Source: Pseudomonas sp. PD9R (GTDB taxonomy: Bacteria; Pseudomonadota; Gammaproteobacteria; Pseudomonadales; Pseudomonadaceae). From it: a stretch of DNA of 64,000 nucleotides. The DNA lies in NCBI RefSeq assembly GCF_019200975.1, contig NZ_JAHTMR010000015.1, forward strand, positions 127,569 to 191,568. Reading direction: 5' to 3'. Under the pieces are notes generated by a model. That model worked only from the letters and a program-made list of their open reading frames with translations, did not search any database and was not told the DNA's origin. The translations under genes and the position numbers were made by a program. Positions 51,542-59,095 of the stretch are shown here, piece after piece. Positions within the stretch are counted from its first letter, which is position 1. Every line of letters starts with the position of its first letter.

Positions 51542-51730
51542 TAACGCGTGGTCAGGCAGACCGCGTTTTGTTCTTCGCGAGCCAGCCCACTCCCACAGGG
51601 GTCAATGTCATGCACAAAATCAGTGACCGGCCTGGATCAACTGTAGGAGCGAGCCTGCTCGCGATAGCGGCCTCACAGTCGACCTGATTTTTTCGGCTGT
51701 ACCCCATCCAATTGGGGACGCGACCTTGCT
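51542..51730. other. Spacer between the duplicated copies, with REP
   Basis: A near-copy of 52411-52551. Holds TGTAGGAGCGAGCCTGCTCGCGA at 51642-51664 and a partial GCGACC-TTGCT-CGCGA copy at 51720-51736. No gene seen. Confidence 0.7.
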
Positions 51731-51896
51731 CGCGATGACGGCCCCACATTCGCCGCCGTTTAACGACCGATCAAAACACCAGAACCTTCCCACACGTTTT
51801 TCAGGTTGTCCGTCGGACGTGCGATCTCTAGCCTTGGTCCGTCACTGAAAAATCAGTGATCGGGTTTGGTCGCCCGGGTTTAGAATGGCGCGCAGC

Positions 51897-51917
51897 ACCG
51901 CGTGAGCGGTTTTTTTT
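51897..51917 (+). terminator. Intrinsic terminator upstream of leader B
   Basis: ACCGC-GTGA-GCGGT followed by eight T residues. Flanking AGCAC/GTGCT could extend pairing. Copy A has only a weaker AGCAC-TTCG-GTGTT hairpin here. It would stop read-through into leader B. Confidence 0.75.
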
Positions 51918-51930
51918 GTGCTTGCTTAAT

Positions 51931-52007
51931 GGCAGGCTGTGCGCGGGAGGGCCTAGGCCCTGCCGGGTTTCCATTCCCTGGTCGACCAACCTGCGCACAG
52001 TTCGCCA
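51931..52007 (+). ncRNA. C4-antisense-RNA-like structured leader, copy B
   Basis: Closing stem CTGTGCGC (51937-51944) with GCGCACAG (51993-52000), extended by GGC/GCC across an AGG/TTC loop. Hairpin AGGGC-CTAG-GCCCT (51948-51961) replaces ATACC-TTCG-GGTAT of copy A with full compensation. GCCGG/CTGGT (51962-51966, 51978-51982) is the second internal pair. Same resemblance to phage C4 RNA. Confidence 0.7.
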
Positions 52008-52037
52008 CCCACTGCTTGGTCGCAGTGATGGCGAACT
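51999..52037 (+). promoter_or_regulatory. Competing hairpin before the start codon, copy B
   Basis: AGTTCGCCA (51999-52007) is exactly complementary to TGGCGAACT (52029-52037), with inner ACTGC/GCAGT (52011-52015, 52022-52026). Compared with copy A (AGCTGCCAC/GTGGCAGCT), both strands changed together. It ends 25 bp before the ATG. Confidence 0.74.
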
Positions 52038-52062
52038 CCAGATCTTCGAATGGAGCTTCACC

Positions 52063-52410
52063 ATGATCAAACCAACCCCAAATCCCCCCGAAACCGAAAA
52101 CGTTTCCCCCGACGAATCCTCAAAAAAGCCCCACAAAACATCCGAACAAACCCTCGATCATTCTCTCAATCCGCCCAAGGATTGCGTCATCCGCAAACCC
52201 AGCACGATGTTCTTCATCTCCCCTGATATCGACACCGAGAGCCTGCTGGCCCACGCCTGCGAATCGCTGGCTTCGGCGAGTGTCATGACCAGTGATTTCG
52301 CCGGGTTTCTGGAGGGCTCGCAGCGCAACACGATGCTGGGGATTGCACAGGTGATCATGTTGGGTGAGTTGGCCGTAAATCGGGCGTTGGACAACCTCGA
52401 TCCACAGTAA
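52063..52410 (+). CDS. DUF6124-type small protein, copy B
   Basis: 115 residues, about 95 percent identical to copy A. Differences visible: KTSEQ for KAFEQ, DCVIRKP for DSAVRKP, AHACES for AHAFES. The same Pro/Ser-rich N-terminus and helical C-terminus are present, and the same GGAG before the ATG. An upstream in-frame ATG at 51856 would translate through the terminator and leader RNA and is rejected as the start. The pair lies between pprB and the leftward tad operon but shows no link to pilus genes in sequence. Confidence 0.85.
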   Translation: MIKPTPNPPETENVSPDESSKKPHKTSEQTLDHSLNPPKDCVIRKPSTMFFISPDIDTESLLAHACESLASASVMTSDFAGFLEGSQRNTMLGIAQVIMLGELAVNRALDNLDPQ

Positions 52411-52564
52411 TAACGCGTGGTCAGGCAGACTGCGTTTTCGTTCATCGCGAGCCAGCCCACTCCCACAGGGGTCAATGTCATGTACAAAATCTGTGACCGG
52501 CCTGGATCAACTGTAGGAGCGAGCCTGCTCGCGATAGCGGCCTCACAGCCGCAAAGTATCCCGG

Positions 52565-52837
52565 CTAATTCCCCGACCCACTGTCCACCTTCCCGCCCTC
52601 ATCCTGATCAAAGTACTGCGGGATCTCATGTTGATAACTCTTCAACCACCGTTGCAGGGTCAGCTCGCGTTCCGTTGCGGTAGCGGTTTGCAGTTTTTGC
52701 GAAGCGGCGCTGTTGCTGCTTTGCAGCTGTAGCCAGCCTTCGGTTTCCTGTTGTTGTGGCGAGGCAGGCCCTGCGTCGATGGCGTGAGCGGTGAGTGGGG
52801 CGGTCAACAGGACGAGGCAGAGTGCGATCGATTTCAT
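52565..52837 (-). CDS. DUF3613 family small exported protein
   Basis: 90 residues from MKSIALCLVLLTAPLTAHAI, a cleavable signal peptide; the TTG one codon earlier is an alternative start. The mature part has ETEGWLQLQSSNSAASQKLQ and LQRWLKSYQHEIPQYFD, as I recall for DUF3613 proteins encoded at the end of Pseudomonas tad operons. Periplasmic, function unknown. It follows tadD by 13 bp and is the last gene of the leftward tad operon. Confidence 0.83.
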   Translation of the reverse strand: MKSIALCLVLLTAPLTAHAIDAGPASPQQQETEGWLQLQSSNSAASQKLQTATATERELTLQRWLKSYQHEIPQYFDQDEGGKVDSGSGN

Positions 52838-52850
52838 CAATTGTTCCCTA

Positions 52851-53558
52851 CTAAAAGGCCGGAGTAACGGCGGCCACTTGCGCGGCGATGGTCGGGCCGG
52901 ACTTGGTTGGGGCCTTGAGTTTCTCGGCGCGGGCCTGTGCCTCGGTGACCTGCGCGGGGCTCAGGCCGACGCGGCTGACCAGTTCGGCAGCGCGGCTCCA
53001 GTCGTCCTGGTAAATCAGCAAGGTCACCAGGTTCAGCGCGGCCAGCGAGTCGTTTTGCTCAAGCTCCATGGCCGTGAGGAATTCGAATCGGGCGTCTTCC
53101 ACGCGTAGCTGATTGAGGTACACCACGCCCAGGTCGTTGCGAATTTTTTCGTCGGTGGGCGCCAGTCGCGCGGCCCGTAGCAAGTGGTCCTGGGCCTGTC
53201 CGTTGTCGCCCTTGGCTGCGGCGAGTTGGCCCAGGCCATGTTCGGCTTCGGCGGCCTTGCAACTGCCGAGCAGGCTGCGGTACAGCGGCTCGGCTTCGCT
53301 GCGGCCGAGCAGTCGATAGACCTTGGCTTTGCGCAGGCGTACGTCAGCCAGGTTGTCCGGCAGGTTTTGCAGGTTGGCGAGGCTGGCGTGCAGCTTGCCG
53401 GCCTTGGCCATGTCGTCGGCGAGGTTCAGTGACAGTTGCTCTTCGGAGTTTAATTTTCCGCAACTGGCGGAGTTGGTCAGGGCGCTCCAGGGTGTCTGGC
53501 CGCTGCTCGCGCAACCGCCCAGCAACAGCAGACTCAAACCGGCAATCATTGCTTTCAT
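52851..53558 (-). CDS. tadD: TadD tetratricopeptide lipoprotein
   Basis: 235 residues. Lipoprotein signal MIAGLSLLLLGGCASSG, then TPR-like helical pairs (AEAEHGLGQLAAAKGDNGQA; RNDLGVVYLNQLRVEDARFE; LAALNLVTLLIYQDDWSRAA). TadD is the presumed pilotin-like partner for the RcpA secretin. Start at the ATG at 53558 places the lipid Cys near residue 15. It follows tadC by 10 bp. Confidence 0.9.
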   Translation of the reverse strand: MKAMIAGLSLLLLGGCASSGQTPWSALTNSASCGKLNSEEQLSLNLADDMAKAGKLHASLANLQNLPDNLADVRLRKAKVYRLLGRSEAEPLYRSLLGSCKAAEAEHGLGQLAAAKGDNGQAQDHLLRAARLAPTDEKIRNDLGVVYLNQLRVEDARFEFLTAMELEQNDSLAALNLVTLLIYQDDWSRAAELVSRVGLSPAQVTEAQARAEKLKAPTKSGPTIAAQVAAVTPAF

Positions 53559-53568
53559 CACGATCCCT

Positions 53569-54459
53569 CTAGGAAGCAAAGGCCCGGGCCAGGGCGGTGA
53601 AGCCCGGGCCGGCCAGTACGATCAATAACGCCGGGAAGAGGAACAGCATCATCACGACGGACATTTTGGCGGACATCTTGGAGATGTATTCCTGCAGGCG
53701 CGTCAGGCGCCGGTCATCGAGCAGCAGCTTGAGCGCCAGCAGCGATTTCATGGCGCCGCCACCCTGATGAATCAGCTGTTGCAGGATTACGCAGGTGTCG
53801 GTGAATTCATCCACCGCCAGCAAGCGCGAAGCTTTGTTCAGCTCGTCGCCCAGTTCCAGGCCCGAATCGACCCGGGCCAACACCAGGCGCAATTCATGGG
53901 TGAGCGTTGGCAGCAGCTGTTTGCCTTCGTTGCTCAACACCCGCAGCGATTGCTCCACGGCCATGCCCGATTCGAAGAGGATGCGCAGCAAAGGAATGAA
54001 GGTCGAGATCTCGATGGCCAGCTTCTTTTGCCGTTGATGCGCGGCCGCCGCGAGCAGGCGTTTGGGCAGTAGATAGCCGATGCCGGTGGCAAATGCCGGG
54101 GCGAGCCACGGATTCACCACGTGCATAAAGAACAGCTCTTGAATCAGCAAACTCAGCGCCAGCGCCAGCACCGGCACACCTACCTGGAAGGCGGCATACA
54201 ACGCGCGCTTGCGCGTGCTGCGCCAGCCGAGGCAATTGAGCAGTGTTTGGGTTTCGTTATCGAGTTTGACCGACTGCTGGCCGATCCGGCTGGCGCCCAG
54301 TACATGCAGCCACTGGCTGAAGCGATGGGCGCCAGGTGTTTTGCCGTCCAGTCGTTGCACCACTTGGCGCGCGCGTCGACGCAGTTCCAGCACGACGCTG
54401 AACAGCAGCAGCGATGCCATCAGGAACAGCAGCGAGCTCAGCAGCATGGACAGGTTCAT
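53569..54459 (-). CDS. tadC: TadC inner-membrane platform protein
   Basis: 296 residues of type II secretion F-domain type. A membrane helix at the N-terminus (LLSSLLFLMASLLLFSVVLE), a central pair near 95-130, and a C-terminal pair around LLLDDRRLTRLQEYISKMSA and VVMMLFLFPALLIVLAGPGF. The cytoplasmic part holds FIPLLRILFESGMAVEQSLR, a family hallmark. With TadB it forms the platform that couples TadA to pilus assembly. Overlaps tadB by 4 bp. Confidence 0.94.
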   Translation of the reverse strand: MNLSMLLSSLLFLMASLLLFSVVLELRRRARQVVQRLDGKTPGAHRFSQWLHVLGASRIGQQSVKLDNETQTLLNCLGWRSTRKRALYAAFQVGVPVLALALSLLIQELFFMHVVNPWLAPAFATGIGYLLPKRLLAAAAHQRQKKLAIEISTFIPLLRILFESGMAVEQSLRVLSNEGKQLLPTLTHELRLVLARVDSGLELGDELNKASRLLAVDEFTDTCVILQQLIHQGGGAMKSLLALKLLLDDRRLTRLQEYISKMSAKMSVVMMLFLFPALLIVLAGPGFTALARAFAS

Positions 54460-55340
54460 AGGCTACGCAACATGCGCCACAGCGCCAGGCAACCGAACAC
54501 CTGCAAGCCGAGTGCGGTCACCAGCATCATTTGCCCCGAACTGTCGTTCCACATACTCAGCAGGTACTTGGGGTTGGAGATCAGGAAATAGCCGGCGAGG
54601 GTCACCGGCAGCAGTGCCAGTACCGACGCCGTGACTCGGGTTTCGCCGGTCATCGCGCTCAACTGGCGAGACGCCTGCTCGCGCTCGCGGATCATTTTGA
54701 TCAGGTTTTCCAGCAGCTCACTGGCGTTGCCACCGTAGCGATGATTGACCTTCAAACCGAGGGCGAACAGGCGCAGTTCGTCTTTGTCGTAGAGCTCGGC
54801 GAAGTCTGTCGCGGCGTCCGGCAGGCTGACGCCCAGGTGCACATTACGCTGTACTCGGCCCAAGGCATTTCTCAGCGGATTTTCGGCGGCGTCGATGGCA
54901 CCCAGCACCGCATCGGCCAGGGTGCGTCCGGACTTCAGGCTGCGCACCGCATGATCAAGCAATGGCGGCAGTTGTTCGATCATGCGCTTGAGGCGGCGCT
55001 GGTAACGCCAACTGACATACAGCCGAAGCAGCAGGGGAGGCAGCAGCAACAGGGCAAAAAAGCCGATCCAGCCGGCCACGACGAATCCGAGTAAAACGGC
55101 CAACCCCCAAAGCGTCAGCCACAGCCCAAGACGCTCTGTAGGGCGACCCAGCCCCGCGCGCAAAAAGGCCCGGTCCAACGCCACCCAGGAAGATTTCTGC
55201 ACCACCCGTTCCGGTTGTCCCTGGCTCAGGCGATCCAGCACACGCTGGGTGCCGGGCTGGCGCAGCCCACGATAAAGCAAGCGGGCCGACAGACCGAGCA
55301 AGGCCAGGCAAACGAGGATGAGCAGCAGCGATTTGAGCAT
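54456..55340 (-). CDS. tadB: TadB inner-membrane platform protein
   Basis: 294 residues from MLKSLLLILVCLALLGLSAR. F-domain type like TadC, with hydrophobic pairs near 75-115 and at the C-terminus. The LIEQ-like LLDHAVRSLKSGRTLADAVL and LGVSLPDAATDFAELYDKDE are typical of TadB. An upstream in-frame ATG would extend into tadA's end and has no ribosome site. It partners with TadC in the inner-membrane platform. Confidence 0.93.
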   Translation of the reverse strand: MLKSLLLILVCLALLGLSARLLYRGLRQPGTQRVLDRLSQGQPERVVQKSSWVALDRAFLRAGLGRPTERLGLWLTLWGLAVLLGFVVAGWIGFFALLLLPPLLLRLYVSWRYQRRLKRMIEQLPPLLDHAVRSLKSGRTLADAVLGAIDAAENPLRNALGRVQRNVHLGVSLPDAATDFAELYDKDELRLFALGLKVNHRYGGNASELLENLIKMIREREQASRQLSAMTGETRVTASVLALLPVTLAGYFLISNPKYLLSMWNDSSGQMMLVTALGLQVFGCLALWRMLRSL

Positions 55341-55350
55341 GCCGGGGCCT

Positions 55351-56631
55351 TCAATATGCCGAGGGAGAGAGCGCTGACTCGCGGCGCAGTTTGTCACCGG
55401 CGGGGTTGACCGCTTCGCGCATGAACCCGAAACCGTTGCGTCGGTCGAGGCGGAACAGCGTGTTGGTCACGTACACGTCTTCACGGATGCCGATCACTTC
55501 CACCACTTCGCTGACACAACGACGGCCATCGGGCAGGCGCGTCAACTGGATCACCACGTCCAGGGCCGCGCAGATCATCTGGCGCAAGGTCCGTTCGGCG
55601 ATGCTGCGACCTGTCAGGCCGACCAGGGTTTCCAGGCGCAGCAATGCATCCTGGGCGTTGTTGGCGTGCACGGTACTCATCGAACCGTCGTGCCCGGTGT
55701 TCATCGCCGTGAGCACGTCGACCACTTCGACGCCACGGATCTCGCCGAGGATGATCCGGTCCGGGCGCATCCGCAGGGCGTTGCGAATCAGGTCGCTGGC
55801 CTTCACTTCGCCGTGGCCCTCGGCATTCGGCGGGCGGGTTTCTAGGCGTACGACATGAGGATGGCCCATTTGCAATTCGGCGACGTCTTCGATGGTTACC
55901 AGCCGCTCATGGGGGTTGATCAATTGGCTGAGAATATTCAGCAGCGTGGTCTTGCCGGTGCCGGTGCCGCCGCTGATCAGAATATTGCAGCGTTTGCCCA
56001 CAGCCTCCTGGAGGAATTCGAAGATCGGCTGATCGATGGTTTGCATGGTCACAAGGTCGGCGCTGTTGAGCATGTCCTGGCGGAATTTTCGAATCGACAG
56101 ACATGGGCCATCGAGGGCAATCGGTGGAATGATCGCGTTGACCCGGCTGCCATCCGGCAGGCGCGCATCGACCATTGGCGAGGACTCATCGAGCCGCCGG
56201 CCGAGGGGCGCGAGGATGCGCTGGATAACGCGTTCAACGTGGTGCGCATCGATGAAACGCAAGTCACTTTGATGCAGTACGCCGTCACGTTCGATGAACA
56301 CCCGGTGCGGCCCGTTGACCAGAATCTCGGTAACAGCGGAGTCCCGCAGCAGCACTTCCAACGGGCCAAAACCGGTGAGCTCGTCGACGATTTCTTCGGC
56401 CAGCCGTTCCATTTCATATCGGGAAATCGCCAGGTGCAGGCGTGCGATGTATTCGGCCACTTTGTCGATGACGAACTGCGACAGCGCTTGCCGCGACCCT
56501 TCCAGCAGATTTTTGCCGGACTCTTCGATGGCATCGATGATGTAGCGGTGCAGCACCAGCTTCAGGCCATCGTGGTCGGTGTTGCCGGCCACTCCACGTT
56601 GCGTCACACCGAACAGTTTTTCGCCGCTCAT
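55351..56631 (-). CDS. tadA: TadA/CpaF secretion ATPase
   Basis: 426 residues. A type II/IV secretion ATPase with Walker A ILISGGTGTGKTTLLNILSQ near 225, an Asp box RLVTIEDVAELQMGHPHVVR and Walker B RPDRIILGEIRG, and a His box HDGSMSTVHANNAQDALLRL. It powers Flp pilus assembly, and possibly retraction, at the cytoplasmic face. Overlaps tadZ by 4 bp and lies 10 bp before tadB, so the operon is tight. Confidence 0.97.
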   Translation of the reverse strand: MSGEKLFGVTQRGVAGNTDHDGLKLVLHRYIIDAIEESGKNLLEGSRQALSQFVIDKVAEYIARLHLAISRYEMERLAEEIVDELTGFGPLEVLLRDSAVTEILVNGPHRVFIERDGVLHQSDLRFIDAHHVERVIQRILAPLGRRLDESSPMVDARLPDGSRVNAIIPPIALDGPCLSIRKFRQDMLNSADLVTMQTIDQPIFEFLQEAVGKRCNILISGGTGTGKTTLLNILSQLINPHERLVTIEDVAELQMGHPHVVRLETRPPNAEGHGEVKASDLIRNALRMRPDRIILGEIRGVEVVDVLTAMNTGHDGSMSTVHANNAQDALLRLETLVGLTGRSIAERTLRQMICAALDVVIQLTRLPDGRRCVSEVVEVIGIREDVYVTNTLFRLDRRNGFGFMREAVNPAGDKLRRESALSPSAY

Positions 56632-57815
56632 TGCGCACCTCTCAAACGGCTGAACCAGGACTTGGGTTTGGCCAGGCTTTCGGAACGCTTGGCCAGGCGT
56701 TCACCGAGGGTACGCAGGCTTTGGGTGAGGACTTCGCGGGGTGCCAGTTCAAACAAGGTCACGCCCTGGTTCTTGGCGTTCAGGCGTACTTCCGGGCTGT
56801 AGGCGAGGGTGGCGATGATCTCCATGCCGAAGCTTTTGCCCAGGGCTTCGGAGTCCGGCGCGACGGTGCGCAGATAGCGGTCCACCAGCAGTCTGGCGTG
56901 GTCGAGCTTCATGCCTTTTTCGCGCCACAGGTTGAGCACGGCGAGGTTGCGGCGGCAGTCGAGCACGTTCTGATCGGTGTACCACAACAGCTTGTCGCAA
57001 TGGCTGACGAAGGTGCGCAAGGCTTCGCTGTCGGGCTGGCCGGTGAGGTTCACCATGATGTGCTGGAAGTGTTGGCGCAGGGCGCTGAGCAGCATGTACA
57101 ACTCGGCGGCGCTGGTGTGTTCCAGCGGTTCATCGTTACTGGCGTAGGCGAGGATGCGCAGCCCGACTTCGCAACGGGTGAAGGCGCTGTCGATCAGCGT
57201 TGCGTCGAGGCGACGCAGATGTCGCAGTGCATCGCCAAAGTGAAACGAACTTTCGAGGCCAAGCAAGGCCAGGCTGTCACCGCGCGGCAGGCCGAGGTCG
57301 AGCAACAGGGTTTGCTGACCACTCTTCTGCACCACCTGCGCCATGTGATTGGCCAGAAGCGCCCCATCGGCATTGCTCTGCACCCCGTAAAGCACGGTCA
57401 GCCCGCCCAGGTGAGCGTTCGGCGCCACCGGTGGCAGGCGTTTGCTCAGGCGTCGTACCAGCCCCGCGACTTCACTGGAGCGCGAACCATAGGCGACGAA
57501 ATCCCGCGCACCGGCGCGCATGGCATTGAGCACGAGCTGGTTGTCCATGCCGTCGCCCAGCGCGACGATCGCCAGCATCGGCTTGGCTTCAAGAGCACCT
57601 TCTATCAACGCGCATTGCGCCACCACATGATCACGGTCGAGGCCGACGAACACCAGGCTGGCCAAGGTCACGTCCACCAACGCCAGCAGTTCGTCGAGGC
57701 TGCCGGCGCCAGCGCTGACCACTTGGCCCAGCGGCGCGAGCGCACCTTGCAACCATTCAAGGTCGGTGCTGTTGCGCGTGATCGCGAGAAAAGTCTGACT
57801 GAGGTTCTGGCTCAT
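56628..57815 (-). CDS. tadZ: TadZ/CpaE localisation protein
   Basis: 395 residues. An N-terminal receiver-like domain (about 1-125), then a ParA/MinD-like domain (about 140-395). The position of the ParA deviant Walker A reads VLYGVQSNADGALLANHMAQ, so the signature KGGxGKT/S is lost. The later strands LLLDLGLPRGDSLALLGLES and LLVDRYLR are still ParA-like. TadZ/CpaE proteins place the Tad machine at its site in the cell. Loss of the phosphate-binding lysines suggests that it binds but may not hydrolyse nucleotide. Overlaps rcpA and tadA by 4 bp each. Confidence 0.92.
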   Translation of the reverse strand: MSQNLSQTFLAITRNSTDLEWLQGALAPLGQVVSAGAGSLDELLALVDVTLASLVFVGLDRDHVVAQCALIEGALEAKPMLAIVALGDGMDNQLVLNAMRAGARDFVAYGSRSSEVAGLVRRLSKRLPPVAPNAHLGGLTVLYGVQSNADGALLANHMAQVVQKSGQQTLLLDLGLPRGDSLALLGLESSFHFGDALRHLRRLDATLIDSAFTRCEVGLRILAYASNDEPLEHTSAAELYMLLSALRQHFQHIMVNLTGQPDSEALRTFVSHCDKLLWYTDQNVLDCRRNLAVLNLWREKGMKLDHARLLVDRYLRTVAPDSEALGKSFGMEIIATLAYSPEVRLNAKNQGVTLFELAPREVLTQSLRTLGERLAKRSESLAKPKSWFSRLRGAQ

Positions 57816-59074
57816 TGCGATAACCCGCTGCGTTTGTCGAAGTCGCCGTTTTCGAGGAAGTACAGGCGATACCAGTTCGGGTCGTAATTACGCAGCTTTT
57901 CACCGGGCAATGACGGCAACTGCGCGTTGGCGGCCAACGGTTGTACCAGGTGTGGGGTGACGATCATCAACAGTTCGCGCTCTTCGCGGCTGACCGACGA
58001 GCTGCGGAAAAACGCACCGAGGATCGGGATGTCACCCAGGCCCGGAAACTTGCTGACTTGCGAGCCGTTTTGCGTGCTGATCAAACCGCTGATCACAAAG
58101 CTCTCGCCATCGGCCAGAGAGATGCTGGTGTCGGTGCGGCGAATAGTGAAGGCCGGCACGGTGGTGCCGCCGATGGTGACGGCATTGTTGTAGTCCAGCT
58201 CGCTGACCTCGGGGGCGACCTTGAGGGCAATCTGGTCATTGCTGACTACGGTCGGCGTGAGGGTCAGGCGAATACCGAATTCCTTGTATTCGATGGAGTA
58301 GCTGTTGCTGTTGGCGCTGGGGATCGGGATCGGGATTTCACCGCCGGCGAGGAAGCTTGCGCTTTGCCCGCTGAGGGCCACCAGGCTCGGGCGCGCCAGG
58401 GTGTAGGCGAAGCCGCTGCTTTCCATCGCATTGATGAGGGCAAGAAAGTTGCCGCCGCCGGCGACGATGTTGAACACGTCGTTGGCCAAGGGAATGCTCG
58501 GCACGGCAATGCGCGGATCAATGTTGCGCAACGGAAACACGCGGGGTGTCACAGCGGTGTTGGGGACGGTGCCAGGGGCGCCGAACAGAAAGTTCGAGCT
58601 TTTGCCGTATATCGAGGTGCTGGCCTCTTTCAGTTTGGTCCGGCTGACTTCGACAAAGCGGATGTCGGTCTGCACCTGCGAGGGCAGCGACGGGTCATCC
58701 GATGGCAATCGCTTGGCGCCGGTCATGGCGGCGGTGGCGCGGCCCTGTACGAACACCATGCTTTGACGCGGCGCACTGGCGCAGGCGGTCCAGACCATCA
58801 GGCTGGTAGCGCCGGGGGCCATGCCAGTGAGCAGGAAACCCTGATTGCCGGTGGCGCGAACGTCGGCGATTTTCGCATCGCCCACTGCCAGGCGAGTGAT
58901 TGCCACGGGCGATTGCAGTTCCTGTTGCTGCCCTTCACCGACTTCCAGGGTTGCCGGAAGCGGGCCGAGGGCGGCGCAGTTGCCAGCCGCCGCCATTGCC
59001 GCAGAGAGCGGCATGCTGCCGAGCAAGGCAGCCCAGATCAAGCCGTTGAGCAACGGCGTAAAGCGTCTGTGCAT
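57812..59074 (-). CDS. rcpA: RcpA/CpaC outer-membrane secretin
   Basis: 420 residues. Signal peptide (LIWAALLGSMPLSAAMAAAG), a BON-like N-domain region (about 40-130), and the secretin core with the VSRTKLKEASTSIYGKS segment, ALINAMESSGFAYTLARPSL, VALSGQSASFLAGGEIPIPI and FVISGLISTQNGSQVSKFPG near the C-terminal secretin signature. It forms the outer-membrane channel for the Flp fibre. Overlaps tadZ (ATGA-type) and lies 21 bp after rcpC. Confidence 0.95.
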   Translation of the reverse strand: MHRRFTPLLNGLIWAALLGSMPLSAAMAAAGNCAALGPLPATLEVGEGQQQELQSPVAITRLAVGDAKIADVRATGNQGFLLTGMAPGATSLMVWTACASAPRQSMVFVQGRATAAMTGAKRLPSDDPSLPSQVQTDIRFVEVSRTKLKEASTSIYGKSSNFLFGAPGTVPNTAVTPRVFPLRNIDPRIAVPSIPLANDVFNIVAGGGNFLALINAMESSGFAYTLARPSLVALSGQSASFLAGGEIPIPIPSANSNSYSIEYKEFGIRLTLTPTVVSNDQIALKVAPEVSELDYNNAVTIGGTTVPAFTIRRTDTSISLADGESFVISGLISTQNGSQVSKFPGLGDIPILGAFFRSSSVSREERELLMIVTPHLVQPLAANAQLPSLPGEKLRNYDPNWYRLYFLENGDFDKRSGLSQ

Positions 59075-59095
59075 GGAGAGGCGTCCTTGCTTGAT

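Larger units (their letters stand above)
50839..51682. repeat. Segmental duplication, copy A (leader RNA plus DUF6124-type gene)
   Basis: Copy A of a tandem duplication with copy B at 51731-52551; the coding parts lie 869 bp apart. The first 130 bp (up to TCAGTGATCGGG) and everything from GGAGCTTCACC before the start codon to the trailing REP are nearly identical, while about 200 bp of leader between them differ. A TCACTG/CAGTGA hairpin (50950-50968) ends the conserved upstream block. Confidence 0.92.
51731..52551. repeat. Segmental duplication, copy B
   Basis: Copy B of the tandem unit at 50839-51682. The conserved upstream block ends with TCACTG/CAGTGA (51842-51859). The leader from 51864 to 52050 differs from copy A in sequence but keeps the same stems. 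Confidence 0.92.
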
